A DNA stretch of 64,000 nt from Clusia tigrina (GCA_920105625.2 OV050032.1:72087879-72151878), one strand, 5' to 3'. Counted from the stretch's first letter, positions 51,598-62,205 are shown. Made by a program: numbers and translations. Notes: generated from the letters alone by a model not told the origin.

Positions 51598-54500
51598 ATG
51601 GAGACAGTTATTGAAGATCAACATAATATAATCAACTATATCGCTCGTATGGAGCAATCTTTTAATGCTAAACCAAAGGAGCGTAAGTCCAAAGGTTATG
51701 CTCAAGCTGTGCTCGAAGACTTGGAGCAGAATTTCAAATTATTTAAAGATGGCCACGAGTTGGTTATGAGCATAGTTCGAGAACAGTCCCTCGCGGAGAA
51801 GGATGTACCCTACCTAAGTACCAATATGTATTACACTTGTTGTGATACATATATCTCATTTAAAACTAATATTCTTGATTTAATGTTTGAATTTGATTCT
51901 CCACAGACTCAAACCGTCCACGCAAGTACATTCGCCGCAAGCAGCCGCAACGAAACATTTGTCGCCGGAGTACGACTGCCAAAAATACAACTTCCAACAT
52001 TTTCTGGAGATTATCTCAATTGGGTCTCTTATCGCGATACGTTTTTGTCACTAGTTCATGAACCAGCGTCACTCACTGATATCCAGAAATTTTTATATTT
52101 GAAAAGTTCGTGCACAGGTACTCCCCTTTCTATGATCAACGAATATCCAGTTGCCGGTTCTAGCTATGCACTTGCATGGGAAGCTCTCGAGAGGAGATTT
52201 CACAATGAAAGAAAGCTTGTCGATCAAATCTTAAAGCGATTATTTTCCATACCGCCCACCAAGGGAAATGTTTATTATATTAAAGAACTTCTCGATACCA
52301 CCAGAAATTGTTTAGCTCAACTAAAAGCATTAAAAATCGATACTACCACCTGGGATTCGATTTTGATTTATTTGACGTCTCAGAAGCTAGACGTTCAAAC
52401 CCGCAAAGAATGGGAGCAGTCGCTCAAGGCCAGTACAACGGTACCTCCTATGACTGAAATGCTTGTTTTTTTGGAAACTACTTTTAGAGCTTTGGAATGC
52501 GTTGAAGATGCAAATATTCCAAGCAGTTCAAACAAAAGTTATGGGGACAGCAAATTTGAAAATCGTCGCAAGCCAACGAAAATTGTTCGAGCCCACACAG
52601 CTACTTCTACTATGTTGGATGAAAACTGCCCGTGCTGCAACAAACGTCAACCGTTATACAAATGTTTTAAATTTGCAACGATATCTTCAGCAGAGAAGAA
52701 AAACTTCGTCAATCAACATCGGCTGTGTCGAAACTGTCTTCGTACCGGACATTTACAAGCCGCATGTAAGTTGAAGTCAGTTTGTCAAAACTGCAGTGAG
52801 CCACATCAGACTGTTGTCCACAACGAATACTATTCTGGAAACACCTCGTTGACAACTGCTACGACACCAAATGCTACAGCAAACCAGACTTTTGCTCAAC
52901 CTCCTACTACTTCTAATCCTACAACTGCAACATCTGTAAGTACGCTTCACTCCAATATGAATACATGCCATATAAATCCTGCCTTACTTGCCACAGTAAA
53001 GGTAATTATAAAAATTAATAAGTCTGCTTATAGTGTAAAAGCCCTTGTAGACCAAGGATCTCAGGTCTCATTTATATCTGAGGAATTAGCCCAGCTCTTG
53101 CCCATACCGAAATTAAAAACGCATACCGATGTCTGTGGGATTGGAGAAAACAAATCCGTCACGGTGAAGAAGTCCGTAAATTTAAATCTCTACTCCACAT
53201 ATGATCAACAATTTGAATTGCCGATAACTGCACTTGTTGTACCATCAGTTTCATCATATATTCCTCCCAAATTAAATTTGATCACAATTCCAGATTTACC
53301 AGAAAATCATCTTGCCGATAAAGATTTCTTGTTAGCAGAAAAAACTGATCTCCTTCTCGTAAATGACGTCTATGGTGATATATTACTAGCTCACACGAAA
53401 AAATTAGAAAATGGTCTATTTTTACAAGAAACTCATTTTGGATACATGGTTTCTGGATCTCCAAGATCAAACTTGTCCGCAGCAACAATTTCTGCTAATT
53501 TGTGTTCGCTAGAAAATCAGCTACGCCTATTTTGGGAACAGGAAGAATTTGTAGATGAGAAACAATTCACACCCGAAGAGATGTTATGTGAAAAATTGTT
53601 TAATGAAATGCATACTAGAGATGATACCGGACGCTATACTGTCCATTTACCCTTCAAGAGTATACTTCAAGGTCAACCCCCTCCAACTTTTTCCCACACG
53701 GACTACAATGCGCTTAAACGGTTAAAACAGCTGGCATCTACTTTCAAAAATAAACCTAAATTTGCGGAGGAATATAAGATATTCATGACGGAGTATGAAA
53801 CGCTTAACCATATGGTAAAACTTGGTGAGTACCCTCATGCAATACCGAAAAATGCTTATTTCTTTCCCCATCATGGTGTACTCAGAGAGAGTAGTACAAC
53901 AACAAAATTACGTGTTGTTTTTGATGGTCGAAATCACAGACCCCCTCAGACTTCTATAAATGAGGAACTATCAGTCGGGCCTGCACTGCCAAATGATTTG
54001 TCTACTATTATATCTCGATGGAGGAGATATCGAATAGCTTTCACAGCTGATATAGAAAAAATGTTCAGACAAATCAATGTCTGTAAAGAACATCAGCCTT
54101 CACAATGTATACTTTGGAGAGATGAAACTACAAATAAAATTAACATTTACAATTTACTTACAGTAACGTATGGTACTACGTCAGCTCCATATTTGGCAAT
54201 CAGAGTACTACAACAGCTCGCCGAAGATGAAGAGAAACAATTCCCACAAGCGAGCCAAATACTTCGCTCAGACACATATGTCGATGACGTCATATCTGGC
54301 GCTGATAGTTTTGATGACGCTCTAAAATTACAGCAACAACTTTGCTCTTTAGTGAAATCTGGTGGATTTCACCTTCGAAAATGGAACTCTAATTCTTCAC
54401 GATTAATTAATCACATTCCAGAGGAAGATCGTGAAAAGAAAGACCTATTTACACTCAATGAACCAAACATGGCGAAAGCTCTTGGTCTTTATTGGGACAT

Positions 54501-56925
54501 TACAACCGATTCTTTTTGTTTTACAATAAATTTTACATTTGCTCAAACTTTTACTAAACGCACCTTGCTTTCAGATGCAGCTAAGTTATTTGATCCCCTA
54601 GGCTGGTTATCTCCCACAACTATAAAAGCGAAAATTATGTTCCAGCTACTATGGAAACTAAAACGCGATTGGAATGATACACTACCAGAACAGGTTCAAA
54701 ACGAATGGATAAATTTTCGATCAACGCTGAAGTCTTTTGAGAAAATACGAATTCCTCGATGGCTTGGATATACATCTAAACAATCTACAATTGACCTTCA
54801 CGGCTTTAGTGATGCATCACTAACTGCCTACGCTGCTGTTGTCTACGCTCGAATTGTAGCTGAATCTGGTGAGATAATTATTAATTTATTACAGGCAAAA
54901 ACAAAGGTAGCCCCTTTAAAAAATGAAACAATTCCGAGACTGGAATTAAGTGCAGCTACGCTTTTAGCAAAATTGATCGCTAAAATTAAATCAAACAACG
55001 ATTTCAACATTGGGCGCATCGTATACTGGACGGATAGTACCATCGTTCTTACGTGGCTAAAAAATTACAACAGACGGTTGGAAGTCTATGTGGCAAACAG
55101 AGTTGCACAAATTCATAAGCTTTGCGACGTCACCGATTGGAGATATGTTCCATCAGCTGATAACCCTGCAGATTGCGCTTCTCGCGGATTATTTCCTGAA
55201 GAACTTATCAAGCATTCATTATGGTGGACTGGTCCATCATGGCTGAAAACTGATTCAAATGATTGGCCTTCCTCCCCGGCAAATTCATATATTGATAAAT
55301 CTACTGTAAACGCTGCTACAGAAGAAAAAATTTACAACAACAATGTTATTGTCTGTCACTCAACCAATACAGAAACAGCAACAGCATTCCCTAAATTCCT
55401 GTCGAAATATTCCAGTTTCACTACGTTAATACGTGTGATGGCATACCTTTTTCGTTATTTCGAAAATTTAAAATGCAAAATACAGAAGATCGAAATAGAT
55501 ACAAGCTTTTTAAAAACATGGGAACTTACAAGAGCAAGGAATCATCTAATTCGAATAACACAAGCTGTAACATTTCGGGAAGAAATACAATGCTTAAAAT
55601 CAAGTAAACCTCTTCCTAATAATAGCCGAATTCTGAAGTTATCACCAGTTTTAGATGAATTGGATATTGTCAGAGTTGGTGGTCGCATACCTCAGGCCGA
55701 GATTCCATTCCACACGAAGCATCCTATACTTTTGACCAAACAAAATCCTATTTCCCTTCTTATCTTTTCAGAAGCACATAAAAAGACTTGCCACGGTAGT
55801 CTTCTGCTAATGCAGGCCTATGTTTCACGGCATTATTGGGTAGTCTCTGCTCGTGACTTAGCAAAAAAGGTGCAACGCAATTGCATCGTGTGCTTCAAAT
55901 ACAAAACTAAGACTTGTCAACAATTAATGGGTAACCTGCCAGCTGTCCGCCTTCAGCCAGCCCGCCCCTTCAAGCATAGTGGGCTCGACTACGCCGGCCC
56001 CATCAATATAAAAACATCATCCTTAAGAACGGCATCTACTTCTAAGGGATACATTTGCCTTTTCATATGTATGTGCACCAAGGCAATACATTTGGAAGCC
56101 GTCACCAGCCTTAATGTAGATGCATTCTTATCAGCTTATCGCCGTTTTATTGCTCGTCGAGGAATTTGTACGGACCTATACTCCGATTGTGGTACAAATT
56201 TCGTTGGTGCGAATAAAGAGCTGCAAGTCATTTATCAGCGCAATAAATTATCCCTTCCCGAGCATCTCGCTGAAACACTGGCCAATCAAGGTACGAAATG
56301 GCACTTCATTCCTCCTGCTTCGCCTCATTTTGGTGGACTCTGGGAATCAGGAGTAAAATCCACAAAACATCATTTACGTCGAATAGTCAATGATCGTCTC
56401 CTCAATTACGAAGAACTAAGTACGCTTCTCGCACAGATTGAAAGCATTCTAAACTCCAGACCTCTATGTCCCCTGTCAACTGATCCCCAACATCACAACG
56501 CGCTTACACCTGCGCACTTTTTAATCGGTGAACCTACAGTTTGCATTCCGGATGAAGATTTATTGGATGCAAACGTTGATCAACTCTGTCGTTGGAAACA
56601 GATTGTACTTCTTAAGCAACACATCTGGGAAAGATGGAAAAGAGAGTACATGTGTCGACTACAATCACGCCCCAAATGGAATAAAATAATCGATAACATT
56701 AGAGTTGGCGACATCGTACTCTTACTCAATGAAAAAAGTGTTCCTGGTCAGTGGCCTCTCGCAAAAGTTGAAGAATTACATCCTGGTAATGATGGCTTGG
56801 TTCGAGTGGTTACTCTCTGCAACAAGAAATATATTAAACGTCCAATTGCCAAACTGTGTCGATTACCAACAAATGACATCACTTCAACAGAAGATACGGA
56901 ATCATCAAGCAACAGTCCTAATTAA
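51598..56925 (+). CDS. BEL/Pao Gag-Pol polyprotein
   Basis: Encodes a 1775-residue polyprotein, full length for BEL/Pao, with no stop or frameshift. Gag occupies the N-terminal part, with a DUF1759-like domain from about residue 125 (LPKIQLPTFSGD) to 290. Next come Cys-rich motifs at 344-347 and a CCHC zinc knuckle C377-x2-C380-x4-H385-x4-C390, followed by a second Cys/His group at 396-408. The protease (DUF1758-like) has its catalytic Asp at 485 in LVDQGS, a variant of the usual D-S/T-G. Reverse transcriptase spans about 740-960, with D818 in TADIEKMF and the YVDD box at 894-897. The RNase H and A17 region carries D1072 (FSDAS), E1116 (RLELS), D1146 (WTDST) and D1192. Integrase has the HHCC zinc site (H1394, H1399, C1429, C1432) and the catalytic triad D1464, D1530 and E1583, then a DUF5641-like tail to about 1757. 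All catalytic residues are present, so the protein could be active. It is presumably translated from a full-length transcript and self-processed. The ATG at 51598 follows ACAAA and no in-frame upstream ATG is better placed. Confidence 0.96.
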   Translation: METVIEDQHNIINYIARMEQSFNAKPKERKSKGYAQAVLEDLEQNFKLFKDGHELVMSIVREQSLAEKDVPYLSTNMYYTCCDTYISFKTNILDLMFEFDSPQTQTVHASTFAASSRNETFVAGVRLPKIQLPTFSGDYLNWVSYRDTFLSLVHEPASLTDIQKFLYLKSSCTGTPLSMINEYPVAGSSYALAWEALERRFHNERKLVDQILKRLFSIPPTKGNVYYIKELLDTTRNCLAQLKALKIDTTTWDSILIYLTSQKLDVQTRKEWEQSLKASTTVPPMTEMLVFLETTFRALECVEDANIPSSSNKSYGDSKFENRRKPTKIVRAHTATSTMLDENCPCCNKRQPLYKCFKFATISSAEKKNFVNQHRLCRNCLRTGHLQAACKLKSVCQNCSEPHQTVVHNEYYSGNTSLTTATTPNATANQTFAQPPTTSNPTTATSVSTLHSNMNTCHINPALLATVKVIIKINKSAYSVKALVDQGSQVSFISEELAQLLPIPKLKTHTDVCGIGENKSVTVKKSVNLNLYSTYDQQFELPITALVVPSVSSYIPPKLNLITIPDLPENHLADKDFLLAEKTDLLLVNDVYGDILLAHTKKLENGLFLQETHFGYMVSGSPRSNLSAATISANLCSLENQLRLFWEQEEFVDEKQFTPEEMLCEKLFNEMHTRDDTGRYTVHLPFKSILQGQPPPTFSHTDYNALKRLKQLASTFKNKPKFAEEYKIFMTEYETLNHMVKLGEYPHAIPKNAYFFPHHGVLRESSTTTKLRVVFDGRNHRPPQTSINEELSVGPALPNDLSTIISRWRRYRIAFTADIEKMFRQINVCKEHQPSQCILWRDETTNKINIYNLLTVTYGTTSAPYLAIRVLQQLAEDEEKQFPQASQILRSDTYVDDVISGADSFDDALKLQQQLCSLVKSGGFHLRKWNSNSSRLINHIPEEDREKKDLFTLNEPNMAKALGLYWDITTDSFCFTINFTFAQTFTKRTLLSDAAKLFDPLGWLSPTTIKAKIMFQLLWKLKRDWNDTLPEQVQNEWINFRSTLKSFEKIRIPRWLGYTSKQSTIDLHGFSDASLTAYAAVVYARIVAESGEIIINLLQAKTKVAPLKNETIPRLELSAATLLAKLIAKIKSNNDFNIGRIVYWTDSTIVLTWLKNYNRRLEVYVANRVAQIHKLCDVTDWRYVPSADNPADCASRGLFPEELIKHSLWWTGPSWLKTDSNDWPSSPANSYIDKSTVNAATEEKIYNNNVIVCHSTNTETATAFPKFLSKYSSFTTLIRVMAYLFRYFENLKCKIQKIEIDTSFLKTWELTRARNHLIRITQAVTFREEIQCLKSSKPLPNNSRILKLSPVLDELDIVRVGGRIPQAEIPFHTKHPILLTKQNPISLLIFSEAHKKTCHGSLLLMQAYVSRHYWVVSARDLAKKVQRNCIVCFKYKTKTCQQLMGNLPAVRLQPARPFKHSGLDYAGPINIKTSSLRTASTSKGYICLFICMCTKAIHLEAVTSLNVDAFLSAYRRFIARRGICTDLYSDCGTNFVGANKELQVIYQRNKLSLPEHLAETLANQGTKWHFIPPASPHFGGLWESGVKSTKHHLRRIVNDRLLNYEELSTLLAQIESILNSRPLCPLSTDPQHHNALTPAHFLIGEPTVCIPDEDLLDANVDQLCRWKQIVLLKQHIWERWKREYMCRLQSRPKWNKIIDNIRVGDIVLLLNEKSVPGQWPLAKVEELHPGNDGLVRVVTLCNKKYIKRPIAKLCRLPTNDITSTEDTESSSNSPN

Positions 56926-56950
56926 GAACAGAGGTTCTTGGCGGGGAGAA
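56926..56950 (+). other. Polypurine tract region
   Basis: Between the polyprotein stop codon and the TG that opens the 3' LTR lies a purine-rich run ending GGCGGGGAGAA (56940-56950). Its position directly before the LTR fits the plus-strand primer of reverse transcription. Confidence 0.75.
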
Positions 56951-57505
56951 TGTTTGGTAGTTTTTATACCCAAACAACCTTAATCACCATGATCAACCCC
57001 ACGGTACCATGCAAATCCACATCTGGTATCCCTGGATACCAATATCAACATTACATATGCATAAGTCAGCTCATATTTACATACATATTAACTAAGGCAA
57101 ATCAGTCAAGGTTTTACGGTTGTCGTTTTCTCATGATTTGTGCATGCATTCCCTTTACACAGCTAACAATACCCCTCAAGTTGGACCTACACATTAAGCA
57201 ACAGTTAGAGTTTTTTGTCTCTGTTGTTTTGCGCTTGTGTTTTGTTGTTGTGTTATTGGAAGTAAATGCAGTTTCTGCTGTAGAGTTTTTTAACATTAAC
57301 TTCGAGAAGAAGTTCAAGAAGATTTAAAATGAGTAGTAAAAATAGTGTTGACTAATGAAGAGCTCCTCAAGAACAATAGAATTAAATAATTAATAGTTAA
57401 TAAAAATTCCTTGTAAAATTATTAAGAAAATAATAAATGAACTGAAGAAAAAAAAAGATAAAATTAATTAATAAAAAAAGACTTTTTATTAAAAGAAAAG
57501 AACCC
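56951..57505 (+). repeat. 3' LTR, truncated at its 3' edge
   Basis: Begins with TGTTTGGTAG right after the purine tract, so its 5' edge is intact. From 56980 it matches the 5' LTR, with about seven substitutions in 526 bp: one near 56996, three in the GGTATCCCTGG stretch near 57027, one near 57135, one near 57280 and one near 57479. It stops after GAACCC at 57505. The ~34 bp that follow in the 5' LTR (51421-51454, ending GATACA) are absent and replaced by satellite-derived sequence. Confidence 0.92.
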
Positions 57506-57542
57506 TGGGACTCAAGGGAAGCTATGCTACCCTTGAGTCCCA
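57506..57542. repeat. Inverted repeat at the right insertion junction
   Basis: TGGGACTCAAGGG (57506-57518) is the exact reverse complement of CCCTTGAGTCCCA (57530-57542), with an 11-base spacer. The right arm is ordinary satellite sequence. The left arm is an inverted copy of it placed between the truncated LTR and the resuming array. Such inverted filler is typical of fold-back or template-switch end joining. Confidence 0.9.
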
Positions 57543-59715
57543 AATCAAACTCTGATAAAACTTCAAATAGCCCTAACTTCTGTACGGTGCGTCTTGTACC
57601 TATCAAAGTTTGCAACAATCAAATGCTTGTAACTTTTTACTGGAGTGTCATAAAACCTTGAAATTCTGTGACAATAAAGTACTCGTGCCTCTTGTCACTT
57701 TACGCTATAGCTCATAGCTATGCTACCCTTGATTCCCAAATAAAACACTGATAAAACTTTAAATGGCCCTAGCTTCTATACGGTGTGTCCTATACCTATC
57801 AAAGTTTGCAACAGTCAAATGCTTGTAACTTTTTACTGGAGCGTCATAAAACCTTGAAATTTTGTGACAATAAAGTACTCGTGCGTCTTGTCAATTTAAG
57901 CTATCGCTCATAGCTATGCTACCCTTGAGTCCCAAATCAAACACTGATAAATCTTCAAATGGCCCTAACTTCTATACGGTGTGTCCTATACCTATCAAAG
58001 TTTGCCACAATCAAATGCTTGTAACTTTTTACGGGGGCGTCATTAAACCTTGAAATTTTGTGACAATAAAGTACTCGTGAGTCTTGTCAGTTTAAGCTGC
58101 CGCTCATAGCTTTGCTACTCTTGAGTCCCAAATCAAACACTGATAAAACTTCAAATGTCCCTAAATTCTATATGGTGCGTCCTATACCTTTCACAGTTTG
58201 CAACAATCAAATGCTTCTAACTTTTTACTGGAGCGTCATAGAACCTTGAAATTTTGTGACAATAAAGTACTCGTACCTCTTATCAATTTAAGCTATCGCT
58301 CATAGCTATGCTCCCCTTGAGTCCCAAATCAAACACTGATAAATCTTCAAATGGACCGAACTTTTATACGGTGCGTCTTATACCTAGCAAAGTTTGCAAC
58401 AATCAAATGCTTGCAATTTTTTACTGGAACGTCATAAAATCTTGAAATTTTGTGAGAATGAAGTACTCGTGCCTCTTATCAATTTAAGCTATCGCTCATA
58501 GCTATGCTATCCTTGAGTCCCAAATCAAACAATGATAAAACTTCAAATGGCCCTTACTTCTATATGGTGGGTCCTTTACCTATCAGAGTTTGAAACAATC
58601 AAATGCTTGTAACTTTTTACTGGAGCATAATAAAATCTTGAAATTTTGTGAGAATAAATTACTCGTGCCTCTCATCAAATTAAGCTATCGCTCATAGCTA
58701 TGCTACCCTTGAGTCCCAAATCAAACACTGATAAAATTTAAAATGGCCCTAAATTCTATGCGGTGCGTACTGTACCTATCAAAGTTTGCAACAATCAAAT
58801 GCTTCTTACTTTTTACTGGAGCGTCATAAAATCTTGAAGTTTTGTGACAATAAATTACTCGTGCCTCTTATCAATTTAAGCTATCGCTCATAGCTATGCT
58901 ACCCTTGAGTCCAAAATAAAACACTGATAAAACTGCAAATGACCCTAACTTCTATACGGTGAGTCCTACACCTATCAAAGTTTGCAACAATCAAATGCTT
59001 GTAACTTTTTACTGGAGTGTCATAAAACCTTGAAATTCTGTGACAATAAAGTACTCGTGCCTCTTGTCACTTTACGCTATCGCTCATAGCTATGCTACCC
59101 TTGATTCCCAAATCAAACACTGATAAATCTTCAAATGACCCGAACTTTTATACGGTGCGTCTTATACCTAGCAAAGTTTGCAACAATCAAATGCTTGTAA
59201 TTTTTTACTGGAGCGTCATAAAATCTTGAAATTCTGTGACAATAAAATACTCGTGCCTCTCATCAATTTAAGCCATTGCGCATAGCTATGCTACCCTTGA
59301 GTCCCAAATCAAACACTGATAAATCTTCAAATGGCCCTTACTTCTATACGGTGTGTCCTATACCTATCAAAGTTTGCAACAATCAAATGCTTGTAACTTT
59401 TTACTGGAGCGTCATAAAACCTTGAAATTTTGTGACAATAAAGTACTCGTGCGTCTTGACAATTTAAGCTATCGCTCATAGCTATGCTATTCTTGAGTCC
59501 CAAATCAAACACTGATAAATCTGCAAATGGCCCTAACTTCTATACGGTGCGTCCTAAACCTATCAAAGTTTGAAACAATCAAATGCTTATAACTTTTTAC
59601 TGGAACGCCATAAAATCTTGAAATACTGTGACAATAAAGTACTCGTGCCTCTTGTCAATTAAAGTTATCGCTCATAGCTATGCTACCCTTGAGTCCCAAA
59701 TCAAACACTAATAAA

Positions 59716-60305
59716 ACTTAAAATGGCCATAACTTCTATACGGTGCGTAACTTCTATAATGCTTGTAAGTTTTACTGGAGCGTCATAAAATCTTGAAATT
59801 TTGTGACAATCAAGTACCTTTTGTCAATTTAAGCTATCGCTCATAGCTTTGCTGCCCTTGAGTCCCAAATCAAACACTGATAAATCTTCAAATGGCCCGA
59901 ACTTTTATACGGTGCGTCTTATACCTAGCAAAGTTTGCAACAATCAAATGCTTGTAATTTTTTACTGGAGCGTCATAAAATCTTGAAATTCTGTGACAAT
60001 AAAGTACTAGTGCCTCTCATCAATTTAAGCTATTGCGCATAGCTATGCTACCCTTGAGTCCCAAATCAAACATTGATAAAATTTAAAATGGCCATAACTT
60101 CTATACTGTGCGTCCTACACCTGTCAAAGTTTGCAACAATCAAATGCTTGTAACTTTTTACTGGAGCGTCATAAAATCTTGAAATTTTGTGAGAATAAAG
60201 TACTCGTGCCTCTTATCAATTTAAGCTATCGCTCATTGCTATGCTACCCTTGAGTCCCAAATCAAACACTGATAAAACTTCAAATGGCCCTAACTTCTAT
60301 ACGGT
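59716..60305. repeat. Spaced satellite duplication, copy 1 (offset 1145 bp)
   Basis: About 590 bp that recur at 60861-61450, 1145 bp downstream. Shared rare features are GCGTAACTTCTATAATGC, the shortened GTAAGTTTTACTGG, and ACAATCAAGTACCTTTTG, which lacks the usual CTCGTGC. These mark a recent local duplication. Confidence 0.8.
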
Positions 60306-60680
60306 GCGTCCTACACCTATCAAAGTTTGCAACAATCAAATGCTTGTAACTTTTTACTGGAGCATAATAAAATCTTGAAATTTTGTGACAATAAATTACT
60401 CGTGCCTCTTATCAATTTAAGCTATCGCTCATAGCTATGCTACCCTTGAGTCCCAAATCAAACATTGATAAAATTTAAAATGGCCCTAACTTCTATACGG
60501 TGCGTCCTACACCTATCAAAGTTTGCAACAATCAAATGCTTGTAACTTTTTACTGGAGCATAATAAAATCTTGAAATTTTGTGACAATAAATTACTCGTG
60601 CCTCTTATCAATTTAAGCTATCGCTCATAGCTATGCTACCCTTGAGTCCCAAATCAAACATTGATAAAATTTAAAATGGC
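60289..60680. repeat. Two adjacent, apparently identical monomers
   Basis: Positions 60289-60484 and 60485-60680 read the same base for base by eye over 196 bp, including rare variants (GCATAATAAAATC, ACAATAAATTACTCG, ACATTGATAAAATTT). Neighbouring monomers elsewhere usually differ at many positions. This looks like a very recent single-monomer duplication by slippage or unequal exchange. Confidence 0.85.
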
Positions 60681-60860
60681 CATAACTTCTATACGGTGCG
60701 TCTTATACCTTTCAAAGTTTGCAACAATCAAATGCTTGCAACTTTTTACTGGAGCGTCATAAAATCTTGAAATTTTGTGAGAATAAAGTACTCGTGCCCC
60801 TTATCAATTTAAACTATCGCTCATAGCTATGCTACCCTTGAGTCTCAAATCAAACGGCCA

Positions 60861-61450
60861 ACTTAAAATGGCCATAACTTTTATACGGTGCGTAACTTCT
60901 ATAATGCTTGTAAGTTTTACTGGAGCGTCATAAAATCTTGAAATTTTGTGACAATCAAGTACCTTTTGTCAATTTAAGCTATCGCTCATAGCTTTGCTGC
61001 CCTTGAGTCCCAAATCAAACACTGATAAATCTTCAAATGGCCCGAACTTTTATACGGTGCGTCTTATACCTAGCAAAGTTTGCAACAATCAAATGCTTGT
61101 AATTTTTTACTGGAGCGTCATAAAATCTTGAAATTCTGTGACAATAAAGTACTCGTGCCTCTCATCAATTTAAGCTATTCCGCATAGCTATGCTACCCTT
61201 GAGTCCCAAATCAAACATTGATAAAATTTAAAATGGCCATAACTTCTATACTGTGCGTCCTACACCTGTCAAAGTTTGCAACAATCAAATGCTTGTAACT
61301 TTTTACTGGAGCGTCATAAAATCTTGAAATTTTGTGAGAATAAAGTACTCGTGCCTCTTATCAATTTAAGCTATCGCTCATAGCTATGCTACCCTTGAGT
61401 CCCAAATCAAACACTGATAAAACTTCAAATGGCCCTAACTTCTATACGGT
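60861..61450. repeat. Spaced satellite duplication, copy 2
   Basis: Second copy of 59716-60305 with only scattered differences (for example CTTTTATACGG here and CTTCTATACGG there). It begins at the unusual junction CAAACGGCCAACTTAAAATGG (60852-60872), where a monomer was joined out of register. Confidence 0.78.
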
Positions 61451-62045
61451 GGGTCCTTTACCTATCAGAGTTTGAAACAATCAAATGCTTGTAACTTTTT
61501 ACTGGAGCATAATAAAATCTTGAAATTTTGTGAGAATAAAGTACTCGTGCCTCTCATCAACTTAAGCTATCGCTCATAGCTATGCTACCCTTGAGTCCCA
61601 AATCAAACATTGATAAAATTTAAAATGGCCACAACTTCTATACGGTGCGTCTTATACCTATCAAAGTTTGCAACAATCAAATGCTTGCAACTTTTTACTG
61701 GAGCGTCATAAAATCTTGAAATTTTGTGAGAATAAAGTACTCGTGCCCCTTATCAATTTAAACTATCGCTCATAGCTATGCTACCCTTGAGTCACAAATC
61801 AAACGCTGATAAAACTTCAAACGGCCCTAACTTCTGCACGGTGCGGCCTGCACCTATCAAAGTTTGCCACAATCAAATGCTTGTAACTTTTTACGGGAGC
61901 GTCATTAAACCTTGAAATTTTGTGACAATAAAGTACTCGTGGGTCTTGTCAATTTAAGCTGTCGCTCATAGCTTTGCTACTCTTGAGTCCCAAATCAAAC
62001 ACTGATAAAACTTCAAATGTCCCTAAATTTTATACGGTACGTCCT

Positions 62046-62205
62046 TGTATCGAATCGACAATGAAACTATGGCAATACTTACTGCAATCCGACTTAAATA
62101 AAAACACAATTGTTTAAGTGGAAAAGCATACGAAAAACCACTTTTTATTGCTCTTATAATTATGCACATACATATGTAGCTCAACAATAAATCGGCATGT
62201 ATGCG

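Larger units (their letters stand above)
50895..57505 (+). mobile_element. BEL/Pao LTR retrotransposon inserted in the satellite
   Basis: Element with, in order, a 5' LTR, a primer-binding site for tRNA-Phe, one long gag-pol ORF, a purine-rich tract and a 3' LTR. The domain order (Gag with a zinc knuckle, aspartic protease, RT, RNase H, integrase, C-terminal DUF5641-like part) in a single frame is diagnostic of BEL/Pao. There is no envelope-like ORF. The two LTRs align over 526 bp without a net indel and differ at about seven bases. The coding frame is open throughout. However, the first ~29 bp of the 5' LTR and the last ~34 bp of the 3' LTR are missing. The flanking satellite also lacks about 43 bp at the join, and no target-site duplication is visible. 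Confidence 0.95.
57519..62045. repeat. 196-bp satellite array (right part)
   Basis: Same satellite and same orientation as the main array, about 23 monomers, made of right-domain types (TTAAAATGGCC, CAAACGGCCC and compact GCGTAACTTC monomers at 59745 and 60890). The first monomers (ACTCTGATAAAACTTC, then GTGCGTCTTGTACC) match those following 44059, so the array continues the right-type domain across the retrotransposon. It ends within a monomer at TACGGTACGTCC, where non-satellite DNA begins. Confidence 0.95.

Noticed and set aside
52463..56983. Short frames of 60-100 codons inside the gag-pol region on both strands
   Set aside because: All are alternative-frame shadows of the 1775-codon polyprotein gene.
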